NCBI GenBank assembly: GCA_012295275.1
Contig: CM022671.1
Location: 28,936,250 to 28,978,749 of the forward strand
Length of the DNA: 42,500 nucleotides
DNA from: Chrysomallon squamiferum
Taxonomy: Eukaryota > Mollusca > Gastropoda > Neomphalida > Peltospiridae
Direction: 5' to 3'
The notes beneath the pieces were generated by a model, which did no database searches, had not been told where the DNA came from, and saw only the letters and a program-made list of their open reading frames with translations. How positions within the stretch are numbered: position 1 is the first letter of the stretch; each line of letters opens with the position of its first letter. Of this stretch, positions 14,738 to 37,220 are shown in pieces. The position numbers and the translations under genes were made by a program.

Positions 14738-17700
14738 TTTGATGTTTAATAATAATAATAATAATAATAAAGTAAATACCCTTCATTTCACTGGTAATTA
14801 ACTTGTATTGCATTTTACTGATTTAATTTTAAACATAAAATTAACATTGAGTATTGTTTTGTTAATATTATTTGTAGTGTAATTATAAATGTTAACTTAT
14901 ATCATAATTGCATTTAAAATAATAAACCTTTTGCAGTTATTGTATAAACAATAATTACTGTGTTTTTAGCTGGCTTTAAGAACTGTCAACTCTTCACGTT
15001 CAGCTTTTGCTTGTTGTATCTTTGCACCTTCCTTCTTTCAACTTTATGATGATGGTTCTGAGAATATTATATTAGATGACAATGAAGATGAAGGATTTAG
15101 ATGTAAACTTGCCATGAAGGTAAGATTAAAAAAAAAAAAAAAAAGAAGAAACAAAAAATAAGGTATTTATTTCACTTTTCAGACAAAGATTGCATTTTAG
15201 ATAAATAAAATCTGTGAAGGTACATAATATTTTTTAATCAAAAAAAAAAAAAAAAATTAAAAAAATTAAGGATAATTATAACGTATTAATATTTAAAAAT
15301 ATATGTAGCTTTAAAATTTAAAGGTTATGAGTAGAAACGTACAAGATCCAGGATCGTGGACTAAAATATCGTACATTTAATTTTAATCAAAGATAAATGA
15401 GTATTAATAAAACATAGTATGGATAAAAACTCAGTTTTTCTATTTTTTGTATTTAGTCAATTTTGTCTGTCTTTCGATCCATGTCAAGCATTGAGAAGTC
15501 AGTAGAACGTGTCAAAATCACATTAAATAATGATGAAGCCAGACTGGTTTTCCAGCTTTATTGCAAACATGGTACAATCTTCTAACATTAATTTATTTTT
15601 ATTGTTTTATATAATTTTTTTCTTATCTTTCATTTTTATTGATTTATTTATTATTATCATTAGCATCATCATTATTTATTTAATTATTTATTTAATTATT
15701 TGTTTGTTTATTTGTTTGTTTTTTTATTATTATTATTTTTATTTTTTCGTGTTATTTTTTAACTCTTATTTGTGTAATAATAGCATTTTAATGATGTAGA
15801 TTTGTTGTCTATATTTTGATAAATAAAATGCTAAAAATAGAAAACCTTATAATCTGATAATTTAAAATTAAAGGAATATTTCTGAAATTGTCAATAATTC
15901 TTTTTTTTTATAGATGTAAGATATATCTGACATTTGTAAAAAGCATCACCATTAACAGCATTATGGATCAAAGTTTTTTTTTTTCCTTTTTTATTTTCAT
16001 TTTTGCTGTTTAATATTGTAGGTATTGTGAAGACTCACAATCTTGCCTTTATAGAGTGTGAAACATTACAAGCCGTTTTCTCCAAAAATATGTCTCCAAA
16101 CCTCTTGACTTCACCACCAAAGTAAGAAATTAAAACTTTTAAGTATTAAATAGTGAAACAGTATCCAGTTTATTTTCTTTTTTTTCTTTTCTTTTTCTTT
16201 TCTTTTATTTTGTTTCTTCTTTTTTTTAATGTGCATATATACTTATAAAATTTGTTGTAATTTTTATAAATGTTTGTAATAATTATTATTTTTTTAATTT
16301 AAGTTATTTTTTACTTCCCATTTTTTTAATCTTTATTTAGACTGCTGTGTGATGTAGTGGTAAACTTTCAGAACAACCAGGAGGAGATAACTCTGACTAT
16401 GAAGCCAGATAAATTAACACTGAAGAACTATGTAGAAGATGAACCAGGTTAATATTAAATTTTAAAAATCTGTGTGCAGGAATGAATGTGTGTATGATAG
16501 AATGCTGTACATGACTGAAAGAGAGAGACAAATAGAAAATATTTATTTATTTATTTATTATACTTTGTGTTGATGTTGTTAAAATTTAAGCTACTTAGTT
16601 TTTGAAAAGAAATTTCTGGATTTATGATGATTATGATTTATTTTTATTATTATTTGTTTTTCCAAACAGATCCCTCCAAGGTTGTACACACAGAAATGAA
16701 TTTAGTTCCAGAGGAATTTGATAATTACAGAGTTGGAGTGGATGCAGAGATAACCTTTTGCTTAAAAGAACTCAGAGTAAGAACTAGAATATTACTCAAT
16801 GTTTTTTGTTGAAACAATAAATTATGGGGAAATAGTAAATTTTCTTATAAATTAATAGCTTTATACCCTGAATGATTTATTGAGTTAAGTGGAAATATTC
16901 CTGTTTACTGAAATTTTTATTAAATTAGTTCTCAAAAATGTTTCAGTAATAATATTTATCAACAGTTTATTATTTTATTTTCAGGCCATTCTTGCTTTTG
17001 CGGAAACCACCAACCTTCCTCTGAGTATGCACTTTGAAACTGCAGGAAGGTATTCATTAACATAATTGTTGGTTTTGCAATTCAGTATTTTATCGTTTTC
17101 TTTTTAGAAATTTCAATTTTTTTATATAGGCCTTGTAAGACTTTTCTAAAAATAAAGCAGTGTTGGAGATGAAGAACCAAATTAATAAAATTGGTTCATG
17201 ACTATCAGTGAAAAAATATATTTACAGATAATTAAAAAATTAAAGAATTTTTTATCTAAATAATTCATTCAGATTCTTCTTTCTTTTTTTTCTTTTTTTT
17301 TTGAAGTACTGTTTCTTGTGCTTAATATAATTATTACACCTGATTATTAAATTTGTATATTCTTAACTAGTTCATTGATGTGAGCCATGACTGCTATATT
17401 CACAGAAGCCATATTCCTGGCTCTCAGCAAATATAAATATAACAAAAAGATTTCTCTTGTTTCCGATATCTCAGGTTGTATTTACCTTGATTTGACACCC
17501 AGTAACCAATGTTTTTCATGCTGGGATGTCATTAAGCAAACATTCATTCATTAATTCATTCAGATATCAACATAATTCAGGTTTATATTGTTGCCTCTTC
17601 CCACAGGCCGATAGTGTTCAGCATAGACAGTGATGCCACATTCGAAGCTAACTTTGTGTTGGCCACTTTGGCAGATCCAGATTCCATGTGTGGTTCACAA

Positions 17701-20005
17701 CAACAGACACAAAACAAAATCAAACATCCAGATCAGAACAAAAACAAAAACAGGTGACTTTAACATTTTATTTATTTATTTGATTAGTTATATAACAATG
17801 ATTTATCAGCTAAATCAGAAAAAAATCAATTATTATTATTTGTGTGTGTTGTGTTTCTTTTTGTAAATAATTATACTTCAGGAAGTGGATTAGGTTTTTT
17901 ATATTTTTTTATATTTTTATATATATTTTTTTTTTATATTAATAGATATCTCACTTGCAAATTTACCTCATTTTATTTATTTTCTTATTTTATTTTTTTA
18001 TTTTTATTATTTATTTTATTTATGTTTAATTGCTGGTGAAAAGCATATTTGTTTTATTTATTTTTCCTAAGATACATTTCAAAACAACAAAGAGTAAATG
18101 GTTGCATTAATAAGTCACATTTGAAAAGTCAAAATGACAGAGAGCTAAATAATGCCAATACCAGGTACAATTAAAGATATATAATAATTTTTTTATTTTT
18201 ATTATTGTTGCCATTTTAAATTTTTTTATTTATTTCAGATGCGTTTAATAATATTTAAATTTTTGTGATAGATTTCTGCATTTGAAAATAATTTAAAAAT
18301 TAATTAATGTAAAATAATTGCCATAATTAACTGTATATTAGAAAATATTGATAATAACAATATTGTTGTTTTTTTTCTTTATTTTTTTAAGAATTTAAAT
18401 TAAAGAATATAAAACAGTTTTTGTGTTTAAAATAAATTTTTTCTGTTAATGTTACTTGTAAATCATTAAATAGACTTCCCATTATATGCGGTTATTTTAA
18501 GAAGCACTGACAAGAAGAAGAAAACGTACCAATTTTCTACAATTTCATGTTAATTCAGGAAACAAGAACCTTTAGGAGATGAAGTTCAGTTTAATGAAAT
18601 GTTAGATGATGATGACATGACAATAGATGAACAGACAATAATGCAGCTGCATGCTGCAGAAATGGAAAGTCAGATGACCACCAAACCCAGCAAATCTAAA
18701 CCAGGATCAAGGCCGTCTGAGGAATCTCCAGTTAGTCAAGTTATACCCATACAAAGTACAAATATGCAGGTTAGTTTGAAGAGCACCATCTTAAAATTTA
18801 AATCGATATAAAGTATAAAGTGTTTTGAGCACAATGTGATGTGTCCACAAATTTTAAATTTTAAGTGTGTCAGCCCGTGTCAAAAAATGGATATCCGATG
18901 CTTATGTTCTAAGCACTCATAAAATTAGCTATACACTGATAAATATTTATTGTTTAATTATAACTGTGTATTCCCACCCTGATCATCATGCATGGCTGGA
19001 TTTAGATGTGACAGGTCTGTATGCTTTGGAAAACATTAAAGGCCCTGTTTAACAACTGCTAACAGAGAATAATGATAACTAACAATGAATTAATATGTAA
19101 AAACAAAACAAAGTTTCAAAATTGTCTTCTCTGTATAATAACTCATTCAATATAATATTAAAAAAAGACCAATAAAACAATGACATCAATGAAAAGGTTA
19201 TTCACAGATATGCAAAATATTATATATATACATTATTTTATTTTCATTTTTTTACAGTTACAAACTATTTTAATATTTAATATGTCATACGTTTTTTTTT
19301 ATTAAATTCTTTCTGAAAGATAATATTTTTGCAACAAATTCTGCAATACTGTAACTTTTAACTTGCTTTTCTCTGGATAATTAAGATAGATAATCAAATA
19401 CATAATAAAGTCATACTTGTAATTATTTGTTAGACAACAGATTTGGCATCTGCAGCTGCAGCAGATGAATCAGTTATGCAAGATTTACAAGAGGAAGAAG
19501 AGGAAGAAGAGGTAGTGCCTGGCACCCCTCCCAGTAAAAAGGTCAGTAGTGTTTAGTTAATAAACATTTTATTATGTTTCATTCAGATATTTAACTTTTT
19601 CATTGTTTCATTACAGATTTTGTTATTGTTTTCACTACAGTTTTATTGTTATTATTATATGTAGAATTATATATTATTATTTTCTTTTTTTCTTATTTCA
19701 TTTTTTTTTTTTTTTTTTTACTGTCACGGCTACTACTACAGCTACTACAATTATTGTTATTATTCTAATACCACAACTACGAAAATAGCAAAGCTGAAAA
19801 TATTCTTGGTTTAAGAAAACACAACTTTTCAATCTTTTACCTATAATTAATGTTATTTATTTATTTATTGTTATTAAAAACATTTTTTGTGTGCATGTGT
19901 TTCCAGTTTCGATCCATGTTTTTTGGACTATCACAGAACAGCACGCAGGCCTCTGAGAAACCAACAACAGCTATACTTGCAGAAGATACTGATGATGAAG
20001 ACTGA
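13789..20005 (+). CDS. RAD9A: RAD9, 9-1-1 DNA-damage checkpoint clamp subunit
   Basis: RAD9 forms the PCNA-like RAD9-HUS1-RAD1 clamp loaded at damaged DNA, and its phosphorylated tail recruits TopBP1 to activate ATR. Exons are 13789-13822, 14970-15119, 15457-15571, 16022-16121, 16341-16447, 16670-16776, 16985-17049, 17607-17753, 18072-18164, 18559-18769, 19434-19541 and 19907-20005 (TGA). Recognisable parts are [67 protein letters not shown], the tail [17 protein letters not shown] and the end [10 protein letters not shown]. The visible exons give about 444 residues; human RAD9A has 391. A second exon of about 70 nt (the [20 protein letters not shown] region of human) must lie between 13823 and 14969, because exon 1 ends in phase 1 and the next visible exon starts in phase 0, but I cannot find it. 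The exon at 18072-18164 looks like a lineage-specific insert. Confidence 0.93.
13823..14969 (+). other. RAD9 interval where the second exon is expected
   Basis: The interval holds AT-rich sequence, a less AT-rich island at about 14200-14570, and TTTA/TTA/AAT runs at about 14617-14770. No segment encoding the conserved [10 protein letters not shown]-type stretch is visible on either strand. Confidence 0.6.
14617..14770. repeat. Compound TTTA / TTA / AAT microsatellite
   Basis: TTTA units are followed by a long TTA run and then AAT units. The TTA then AAT order can pair intramolecularly. Confidence 0.9.
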
Positions 20006-20715
20006 TACAGTGATAACATTCTTAAAATGAACATTTGATACTAAATCATGAAAATGCTAGCAACAAAATCTCTGTCTTCTTACTCACCAGAGAAGAAAGA
20101 GTCTGGAGCAATCACTTTCTACACAAATGTGGACTGATCATCACATACATCAGTATTAATTGACCTTTTGAGTTAAGATTCATTTTAGACCACAAGTATA
20201 TGAATGGATTGTAAAAAAGTGAAAGGCAATGTGAAATAGAACTGAACATACTAACTGACATTGTTTGCTCCGAAGGAAAGAATTGAAGCTGAAGAAATAA
20301 GAACTGATTTCTTCAGTTAAAGTTAATGATATATCAGTGGGTTCAGCACATGTCTGAAGTTTACTAGGTCACAGGATCAATCCTTAATGTAGACAATTTA
20401 CAGATTACTTTCAAGTGTCTCATGGCTAGATGTCAGCATCATAATCTGCTGTCTGTGAGAAGGTACTTATGAAAATTATCTTGCTGCTGTTGAGTATGAG
20501 CGTTACCTTCAAATAGTAGAAGCATGTTTTCATTCTGATATATAGTAATTCAGATGCTGAAATAAAAATCATGCTAGAGAGACCAACAAGCAAAACATTT
20601 TGCTTTCTTCTGATAGTAATTATTGATTATGCATGTATCATGTAAAGGGTCAAGTTATAAATTACACTTTTATAACTTCTGATCTTTGGTCATGTTGAAA
20701 TTTAAGAATCTCAAC

Positions 20716-20721
20716 AATAAA
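20716..20721 (+). terminator. Candidate polyadenylation signal, RAD9
   Basis: AATAAA about 710 nt after the stop. Another lies at 20561-20566, and which is used cannot be told from the sequence. Confidence 0.35.
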
Positions 20722-21408
20722 TATCTTTAGAAATCCAAAACTTCTTTTCTCTTATCCTTTTTACAGATCATTTCTGTCATACAAAGATCAGAAGTTGTAA
20801 AAAGGAATTTCTAATGATTCTGTTTTATATGTGCATTCTAACACCAAACAAATGTTATCAGTTTGTACCAAGTTATTTGCTTTTTTAACCAATCTCCTTG
20901 GATTTTGTTAGAATTTTATGCATCATTATGGTTTCAGTTAAAAAAAATAAGGCCCATTGGTCAAATGATTTCCAAGATCTGTTTCTCCCAAGTTTTATAT
21001 CATTTGTCAAATGTTGCATTTACAATTTGCAAAATAGAAATTTCACTGATGATCATGGAAATATTATTCTAGAACTTTTAAATATAAGAATGCTATAAAG
21101 TTAATGTCTCACTTAAATACATAATCTTTGATTTTAGACTACAGGTTAATCACAAACTGTAGATGTATTTTGTTTATAAGTGTGTACAAGAGTTCCTATA
21201 AATGTATACATCCAGTTCATTGGATAAACTGCAGATGCAACTTACAAATTATTATAAACATAATGTCCTACAGAGGCTTCATGATTTAAATACTAAGTTT
21301 TATTAATGTCTATATTGTTATATTATTATTTTAAAATATATACATTTTTTTTTAAAGGAATTTTATCACTCTGATCAAGATAATTATCTAACAATGGACT
21401 GAAATTTA

Positions 21409-21446
<38 letters not shown>

Positions 21447-21986
21447 TCCTGCTATAAAATATATTGGTTAATGTATAAGAAATTAATCATAAAAATAATT
21501 TGCCAATGCTTTTATTCTCATATCATGCTTAATATATTTTTAATAAAATAACCAAGCAGATGAACACTTTGAATTATATAAAGAGAGAAAAATAAAGGTG
21601 ATTATTTATTTTATATATGATTTCATACTTGATGGACACTTTATAATTCAAAATTTATTTATTACATTTCTTCATGAAAGCAGTTACAGATAATTTTAAA
21701 GTGTTATGATGTATATAAAATTTACATAAACACATAATGTACTGGACATTCAGGCAGAGTTGATTTTTATAACTATTTTAAATAAATTATTTTAAAATGA
21801 ATTTGCTTTTCTGTTGTTGTTTTGTGTGTGTGTGTGGTTTTCTATCATTATTATTTAATTTACATGAATTTGTTAAGTAGTGGGCTTAAAATAAATAAAT
21901 AAATAAATATGAAATAAAATTACAAAATAAATTATTTTATTAATTTTAATTAATTTCATTTTATTTATTTTTGTATTTTATATTTG

Positions 21987-22017
<31 letters not shown>

Positions 22018-22236
22018 ATTTTTTTTTTTTTACACCTTATTTTCTACTCAAAATGCAATGACAGTTCATGGATTTTCTATTTAATACATCATTAATTATT
22101 ATTAATGTTAACAGTTTTTTTTTTTTTTTTTTTTATTATTATTATTAATAACAACGATATTAACAATATCGGGTAATAATTATTTTATTATTACTATTTG
22201 TTTTGTTTTTTTTAATATTTATATTTACCTCGGTTA

Positions 22237-22256
22237 TCACATGATACATCACGTGG
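22237..22256. promoter_or_regulatory. Paired E-boxes upstream of the acyl-CoA dehydrogenase start
   Basis: TCACATGA (22237-22244) and TCACGTGG (22249-22256) lie about 55-75 bp before the ATG, with centres 12 bp apart. The first is the reverse complement of the M-box TCATGTGA and the second contains CACGTG. Both resemble sites of the MITF/TFEB/HLH-30 class of bHLH factors. Factor identity is inference. Confidence 0.45.
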
Positions 22257-22300
22257 TGTAAAATCATTGGTGTCTACTCCAAGTAGTAAACAGAGCCCGT

Positions 22301-22309
22301 ATGTTTTAA
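22301..22309 (+). promoter_or_regulatory. Minimal upstream ORF (Met-Phe-stop)
   Basis: ATG TTT TAA ends one base before the main ATG at 22311. If it is inside the 5' UTR it could lower initiation at the main start. Transcript start is unknown. Confidence 0.4.
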
Positions 22310-22310
22310 A

Positions 22311-31222
<8,912 letters not shown>

Positions 31223-31690
31223 ACTTTGGTATCCATCAGATCTTTCTTTTCTGTTCAGAGTTTTTGTTCACTTTACATGATAATTTACAGTTTAATTCAC
31301 TTTAAAAATCAATTATAAATCTCAGGACTTGATACTTTTTAAAAACCTATAACAACCGTTTGACATAATTATTATGTGACTTTTTCCTTATGATAAGTAA
31401 TATGTGATTATCTGTCAGGAATATATAATCTGGTCATTTTTTTCAAATGTTTATGCAGAATATTATAATGTTTGAAGCCTAAGTTTATGATTCTGCATAA
31501 TCCAGTAATTCTTTACACATTTATATTCTAAATATAATTATTTTTCAGAGCCCATTATCAAACAGTTTTTGAGAAAGGGGCACCCAGGTTAAATTTTATA
31601 TTATAATGAATAACAAGTGGTACAGCACTGTTTAAAGTTAACGAAATCCCATCACACTGTTTATAGATCATATTTGTAGTTATCCACTTA

Positions 31691-31696
31691 AATAAA
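31691..31696 (+). terminator. Candidate polyadenylation signal, acyl-CoA dehydrogenase
   Basis: AATAAA about 470 nt past the stop; tentative in such AT-rich DNA. Confidence 0.35.
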
Positions 31697-34600
31697 CTCT
31701 GCATATTGTACATTTTATTATACAAGTATTTTAAAAAAATAACAAATTTTATCAAAATGGAATATATTTAGGCTTATCCATGTTGTTCCAGAGAAGCCAA
31801 ACAGTAGATGTATCCTTTCATATACAAGCAATATTGAGTGAGTTTTAAACAATGAGGAAAAACAACAAGAACAGAATCAGTTTAATTGTTTATTGATAGG
31901 TAAATAGTAAAAATTTAGGGTAAGAAAGTGCAGAAATATATTTCATGCATTAAACAGATCTTTACAAGTAACAAAAATATTACAAACAGTGTAAAAGTGA
32001 ATTATCAGTAAAATCAAAACGACTTTCATTCTATCTAAAGAAATACTGATAAACAGCTGCTTCAGGTTAAGCTCATGCTTATAATTATTTTTTAAAATCA
32101 ACAGTATTTTTTAATTTACAGTTTGACAAGAAAATATTTTTCTGTAACTCTTTCATACTGTTTCGAATAATGTATAAATTTATTTTATGTAATTAACAGT
32201 TTAAAATTTTGTGTAATTAATACAATATAAAAATTATTTTGAATATAATTTAATATGAATTATTAACATGTAAATTAACATATAATGTAAATTTTATGTA
32301 ATGTAATTAAAACAATATAATTTTATTACTGTATAATTAACAGTTTATGTCATTCATTCTTTATCTCCAACACAATTTGAATAATAATGATACAATATTG
32401 GCTTTGGCAGTTTATCAGTTTGAGTAAGAACCAAATGGGGATGTAAAACAAATCATAACAAAGAATAATATTAAGTTGTGTAATAAATATTTTCTGACCA
32501 AATGTATATATATATACAGACAGACAGGCAGACACAGAGACATTCAAAGAACAGATCTTTAAAGAGATTCATAAAGTCTCCTATCAGTGTTGTTTTTATT
32601 GTCAGTCATTAACTGTTTTCTTTTTCTTTTTAAAATTTGATTTATTTATTTAATTTTTAATTTTTATTTTAGTTACCTATTTTTGTTTTACCTGAGTATT
32701 TGATTAATTTTTTTATTTCAATTTGCTTTATTTTTATATATTAAATTTTTTTTTATTATCTATTCATTTACTTTCTTAACAATATGTATTTTAAAGAATA
32801 GTTTTATTTATTTATTTATTATTTTTAAATGGAATTATATTATAATTTTCTCTATTTTGTTATTGAATTTTGAATATTTTATATGCATGTAAAAGTATAA
32901 ATGACAGCTGATTTAAAATAATACTTAAAAATATATTCATAGATAGAATATATTTTTAATGTTTGACAACTAAAATATAAATAAGATTATATTTGAAACA
33001 AATAATAAAATGCTCTGCTGAAATTAATTTTTGCATTTGCTTTTATTGTTTTTTATAATTTTTTATTTAATTTATATTTATAATTATATTATCCATTTTA
33101 ATTTTTCAAATGTGAAAACATCTTGTTTAAAATTTAAAGTATACATACACAAAAATTCAATATACATTTTATAAAAAATTCTTTCCAAACTACAGTATGA
33201 TTTTAAGTAGGATAACAAGGTGTGTCAAAAAAAGAGAGAATTTTAATAATTAAGAGAGAATTATTTTTTAATTTAACCATTTATCATATGCTGATTCCTC
33301 AAAGTGAATTTATTCATTATGACTTGAAAACTTAAAAATAATGATGTCTGAATATTATACAATATATGTAAATTGTATATAATATATGAATTGTATATAA
33401 TTTTTTTTAATTAAAAAAACAATTTTTTTGCCACACCTTGTAAACAAAAAAAATAACATCAAAGGCTTTGCAGGGATACTTTGTTGACAGGTAAAATACT
33501 TTTTGTTGAGAGACATAAACAACAAATTGGATGGAAAAAATCAAGTGCATATTTCAAGTTATTAATTTATGTGACAAACAGTGAAGATAATAAATGTATA
33601 CAGTGATATAATTTTTAAAAAACAACAACATTTATTTATTTATTTATTTTAAATACGTGAGCTTTTAAAATTATTTCTTTCATCAAATTGGTCATACCAT
33701 GTAAGAACACATTTGTTTACTTTCATTTTTATTATTATTATTTATTTATTTCTCCTTGAGTCCAAAGTCAAATATTAAATTTACAAAAATAAATAAATAA
33801 ATGTTTTAATGAATTACTAATATCTATAATTTCTTGCAGAATTTTTACATATATTTTTAAAAGAAAAAATTTATATTTATTTATTTTAAAGTTTAGATGC
33901 ATTAAATGATACTTTGACATTAATGAATTCTAAATTAGGCAAACACAAAATAATAATTTGAAAACAATAAAATAAAATAAAATACTTCAAGTAAATAAAT
34001 AAATAAATAAACAAAGAAAAAAAGATTAAATATGAACAAAATAAAATTAAGTCAAATGCTAAAATTAAATTGTGTAATGAATACATAACACTACCCTGCT
34101 AATTTACACATTCAAAAAATTATACATATTTTAAAACATTTTAACAATTCAATAAAAAAGATTAACAGGTGAACAAAATACAACAAATGAATTATTTAAA
34201 AATTAACAAAACCCTCAGTGTCACATATATAAACAACATGGTAAATAAACATTTTTCAATGCAGATAACTGTGAAAAAAAAAAAATATATATATATATAT
34301 ACATACGTTTGTATCCAAAGTGTAAAAATATTGCATGAAAGGGACATGTACCTGTACATCATACTGGGGCAAATGTTTTGTTTTCTATTTACAAAATAAA
34401 GGTAATCAAATATCACATTTGGAACATCGGAATGGTTGCATGAAGGAAGTGTTTATATTATTCTTTTTTGCCATCATATCAGATTGTTTATGAATTTTAG
34501 TATTCTTGACATTTTTCTGTTTTCCATTACTCATTTATGTATTTTACAATATTGGTATCATTTTTATATATTATATATTATTCATATAATTTTTTTTTTT

Positions 34601-37104
34601 TTTTTTTTCCATTATTGATATATTTTTTAATACATTTTTGCATCATTAAAGATTTGAATGACCAAATTTAAAAGAAATGAAAGACATAACATTTTTGAAT
34701 GACTGAAGATTTCAATTACTGAATATAAAAGAATGAAAAATATTTTTAAAATGTATTAATTTTGTCAACCTTCAGGCAATATTAATTTTATCATAAAAAT
34801 CATTTTGATCAAGAAGTCAATTCCAAAAATACAACATCAATGTCTTTGTGAATTTATATACATTTTTCTGTGCATTCATAATTTATGAAGGTATTGCTAA
34901 GAATTTGAATATGTATACATGTGTTGACTGTGTATGAGGATGTCTGAGGAAGGTGGGGTGATATGACTGTGGGTAAGAAACTGAAATGAGTGTGATATGT
35001 AAACATGTGAATATAAATACACATATAATGTGATGGTTCAGTTGACTTACATTAATTAAGTGTCTGGCATATAAAATATTTCTGACAAATAATTTTGTGT
35101 TTAGTTTTGTTTATTTTGATAATTAATTTTATTAAAAGTTCAATACACTAGATATGACTGTATATAAATCTGAAATTCATTATTAGTATTAAAAATTAAA
35201 CATTTAAAAAAAATGAGATAATCTGATTTTTTAAAAAGCTTGTATGTATGCATTTATGTATGTGTGTCTCTGTCTGTGTATGTGTGTGTATGTGTAAAAT
35301 TTACAATACAAAACCTGCCAAAATATCAATTACCACAAAAAAATAAATAAGAAATAAGATAAAATAAAATAATAAATAAATACCCATCACCAAATCTTTT
35401 AGTTCACAATATAACCTTTGTTCATTTATTTTTGCTAAATTAAATATCATTATATATTTATTTTTATTATTATTATTATATATTTTCTTTAATTTTCAAA
35501 TTTGTTATCTCAAATATTCAACAGCAAAGACACTAAAAATATTTTAAAAATGAAATCACAATTATATATAATATTTACTTCCAAACAAACAATGATAATT
35601 TCACTTACAAGTCAATCTGATATAATGGCAATAATTTAACATAACATATATATATACACAGAATCTGTACATAAGTGATACCATTCATAACACAAAAAAC
35701 AAACATACTGGATAATGAAACAATGGTGTAATTTTGGCAGAAGATTAAAAAACCCAACATTCCACATTTTTAAAAATTATTATTTTGAACGAATGTAATA
35801 ATAATTTAAATAAATAAATAAACAAAAACATACTCCAGACACTACATCAGTTATAATACTTGAAGTAAGTAGAAGAAAAAATTATCAAACATTTTTCATT
35901 TAATTATTTATGGTTGTCATCAACACTGTCATCATCATTATCAACATTGTTATTACTATTATCATCATCATCATCATCATCATCATTAATGTTGCCCTTG
36001 TTATTAATTATTATTATTATTATGTAACAAATTTAACAGTTAATAATTTCCATGATAATCCAGAAAATTAAATTTAATAACATTTTTATTTGAATTTTTC
36101 ATTAATATTCAGGCTAAATCCCTTTGTTTTTACAATTTTAATGATTTTATCAAAAAAATTAAAATTAATTTTAAATTAATTTTATAATCTGATATAATTA
36201 CATTACAAAACAAATGTTAAATAAAAATTTAAAAAATAAAAGACAAAAAAAAGAACAATTTAAAAAATATATGTTTATTTCAAATTTCACAAAATTGTTT
36301 TATTTCAGTTTAATTTCAAAATCTTTTTAAAATTTGCATATTATTATTTATTAATTAAATTCAAATTATCTAAAAACATTTTTTTTTAAATTTCTAATTT
36401 CAAAATATTATCATTATTTTAATAAGAATTAATTCCAAAAGTTAAAAAATTATAAAAAAAATATAAAAAATAACAATAAAATAACTGAATTTTATACAAG
36501 ATTTTAAAAATATACAAGAGTTAAATTATATATATTTTTTTTTTACCTAAAATAACCAAAATCATAATTATTATTAACAGAACAAACAAATATTCTATAC
36601 TATCAAATTTTAAATATTTTGAATGGGTTAATATATTTGCTAGTATTTAAAACAACTACATTTTTAATATATATATATATGTATATATATATTTTTTAAC
36701 TAATACATTTCCATTCTTATAGGCACAAGGGCATTTATCGTTGTACTTTGACATTAAATATATACATTATGTGATGATAATAAAAAAAAAAATATGTACA
36801 TTATATATTTTGCTTATTTACATTAAAAGGTCGTTTAAAAAAAGTAAATACATAATAAGAAAGGATTTATATCGAGTAAATGTGCTAAAGTATTTCAGTA
36901 AATTCTTGTTATGACAGTTTGAGTTTTGTTTTTTTTTTTTTTATGGAGAAGGATTATTATACCCAGAAGACATTTTAAAACAGTTTAACTAAAGGTACTA
37001 ATATATATATATATATAAATATAATCAACAAACAATTAAAGAAAAAAAGAATGTTCTGCAACATTCTGAATAACTTTTCAAAAAAAAAAAATTAAAAAAA
37101 ATAA

Positions 37105-37137
37105 TAATAATAAAAAAAAATAATAATAATAATAATA

Positions 37138-37195
<58 letters not shown>

Positions 37196-37220
37196 TTAAA
37201 TAAATAAATAAATAAATAAT
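37105..37220. repeat. TAA and TAAA microsatellites
   Basis: A long TAA run is followed by TAAA units. The Leu-rich minus-strand frame here is an artefact of the repeat. Confidence 0.92.

Larger units (their letters stand above)
20006..22310 (+). other. RAD9 3' UTR and upstream region of the acyl-CoA dehydrogenase gene
   Basis: No coding exon is seen. Candidate polyadenylation signals (AATAAA) lie at 20561-20566 and 20716-20721. An AAT run lies at about 21412-21444, and A/T-rich tetranucleotide and T-runs at about 21890-22135. The last 80 bp carry E-box motifs and a tiny upstream ORF (separate entries). Confidence 0.6.

Noticed and set aside
17630-17866. 78-residue frame starting MMPHSKL
   Set aside because: Shifted frame of the RAD9 exon 17607-17753, whose correct frame reads [20 protein letters not shown].
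35955-35990. ATC repeat as possible CRISPR or tRNA-like structure
   Set aside because: It is a plain trinucleotide microsatellite in a eukaryotic genome.
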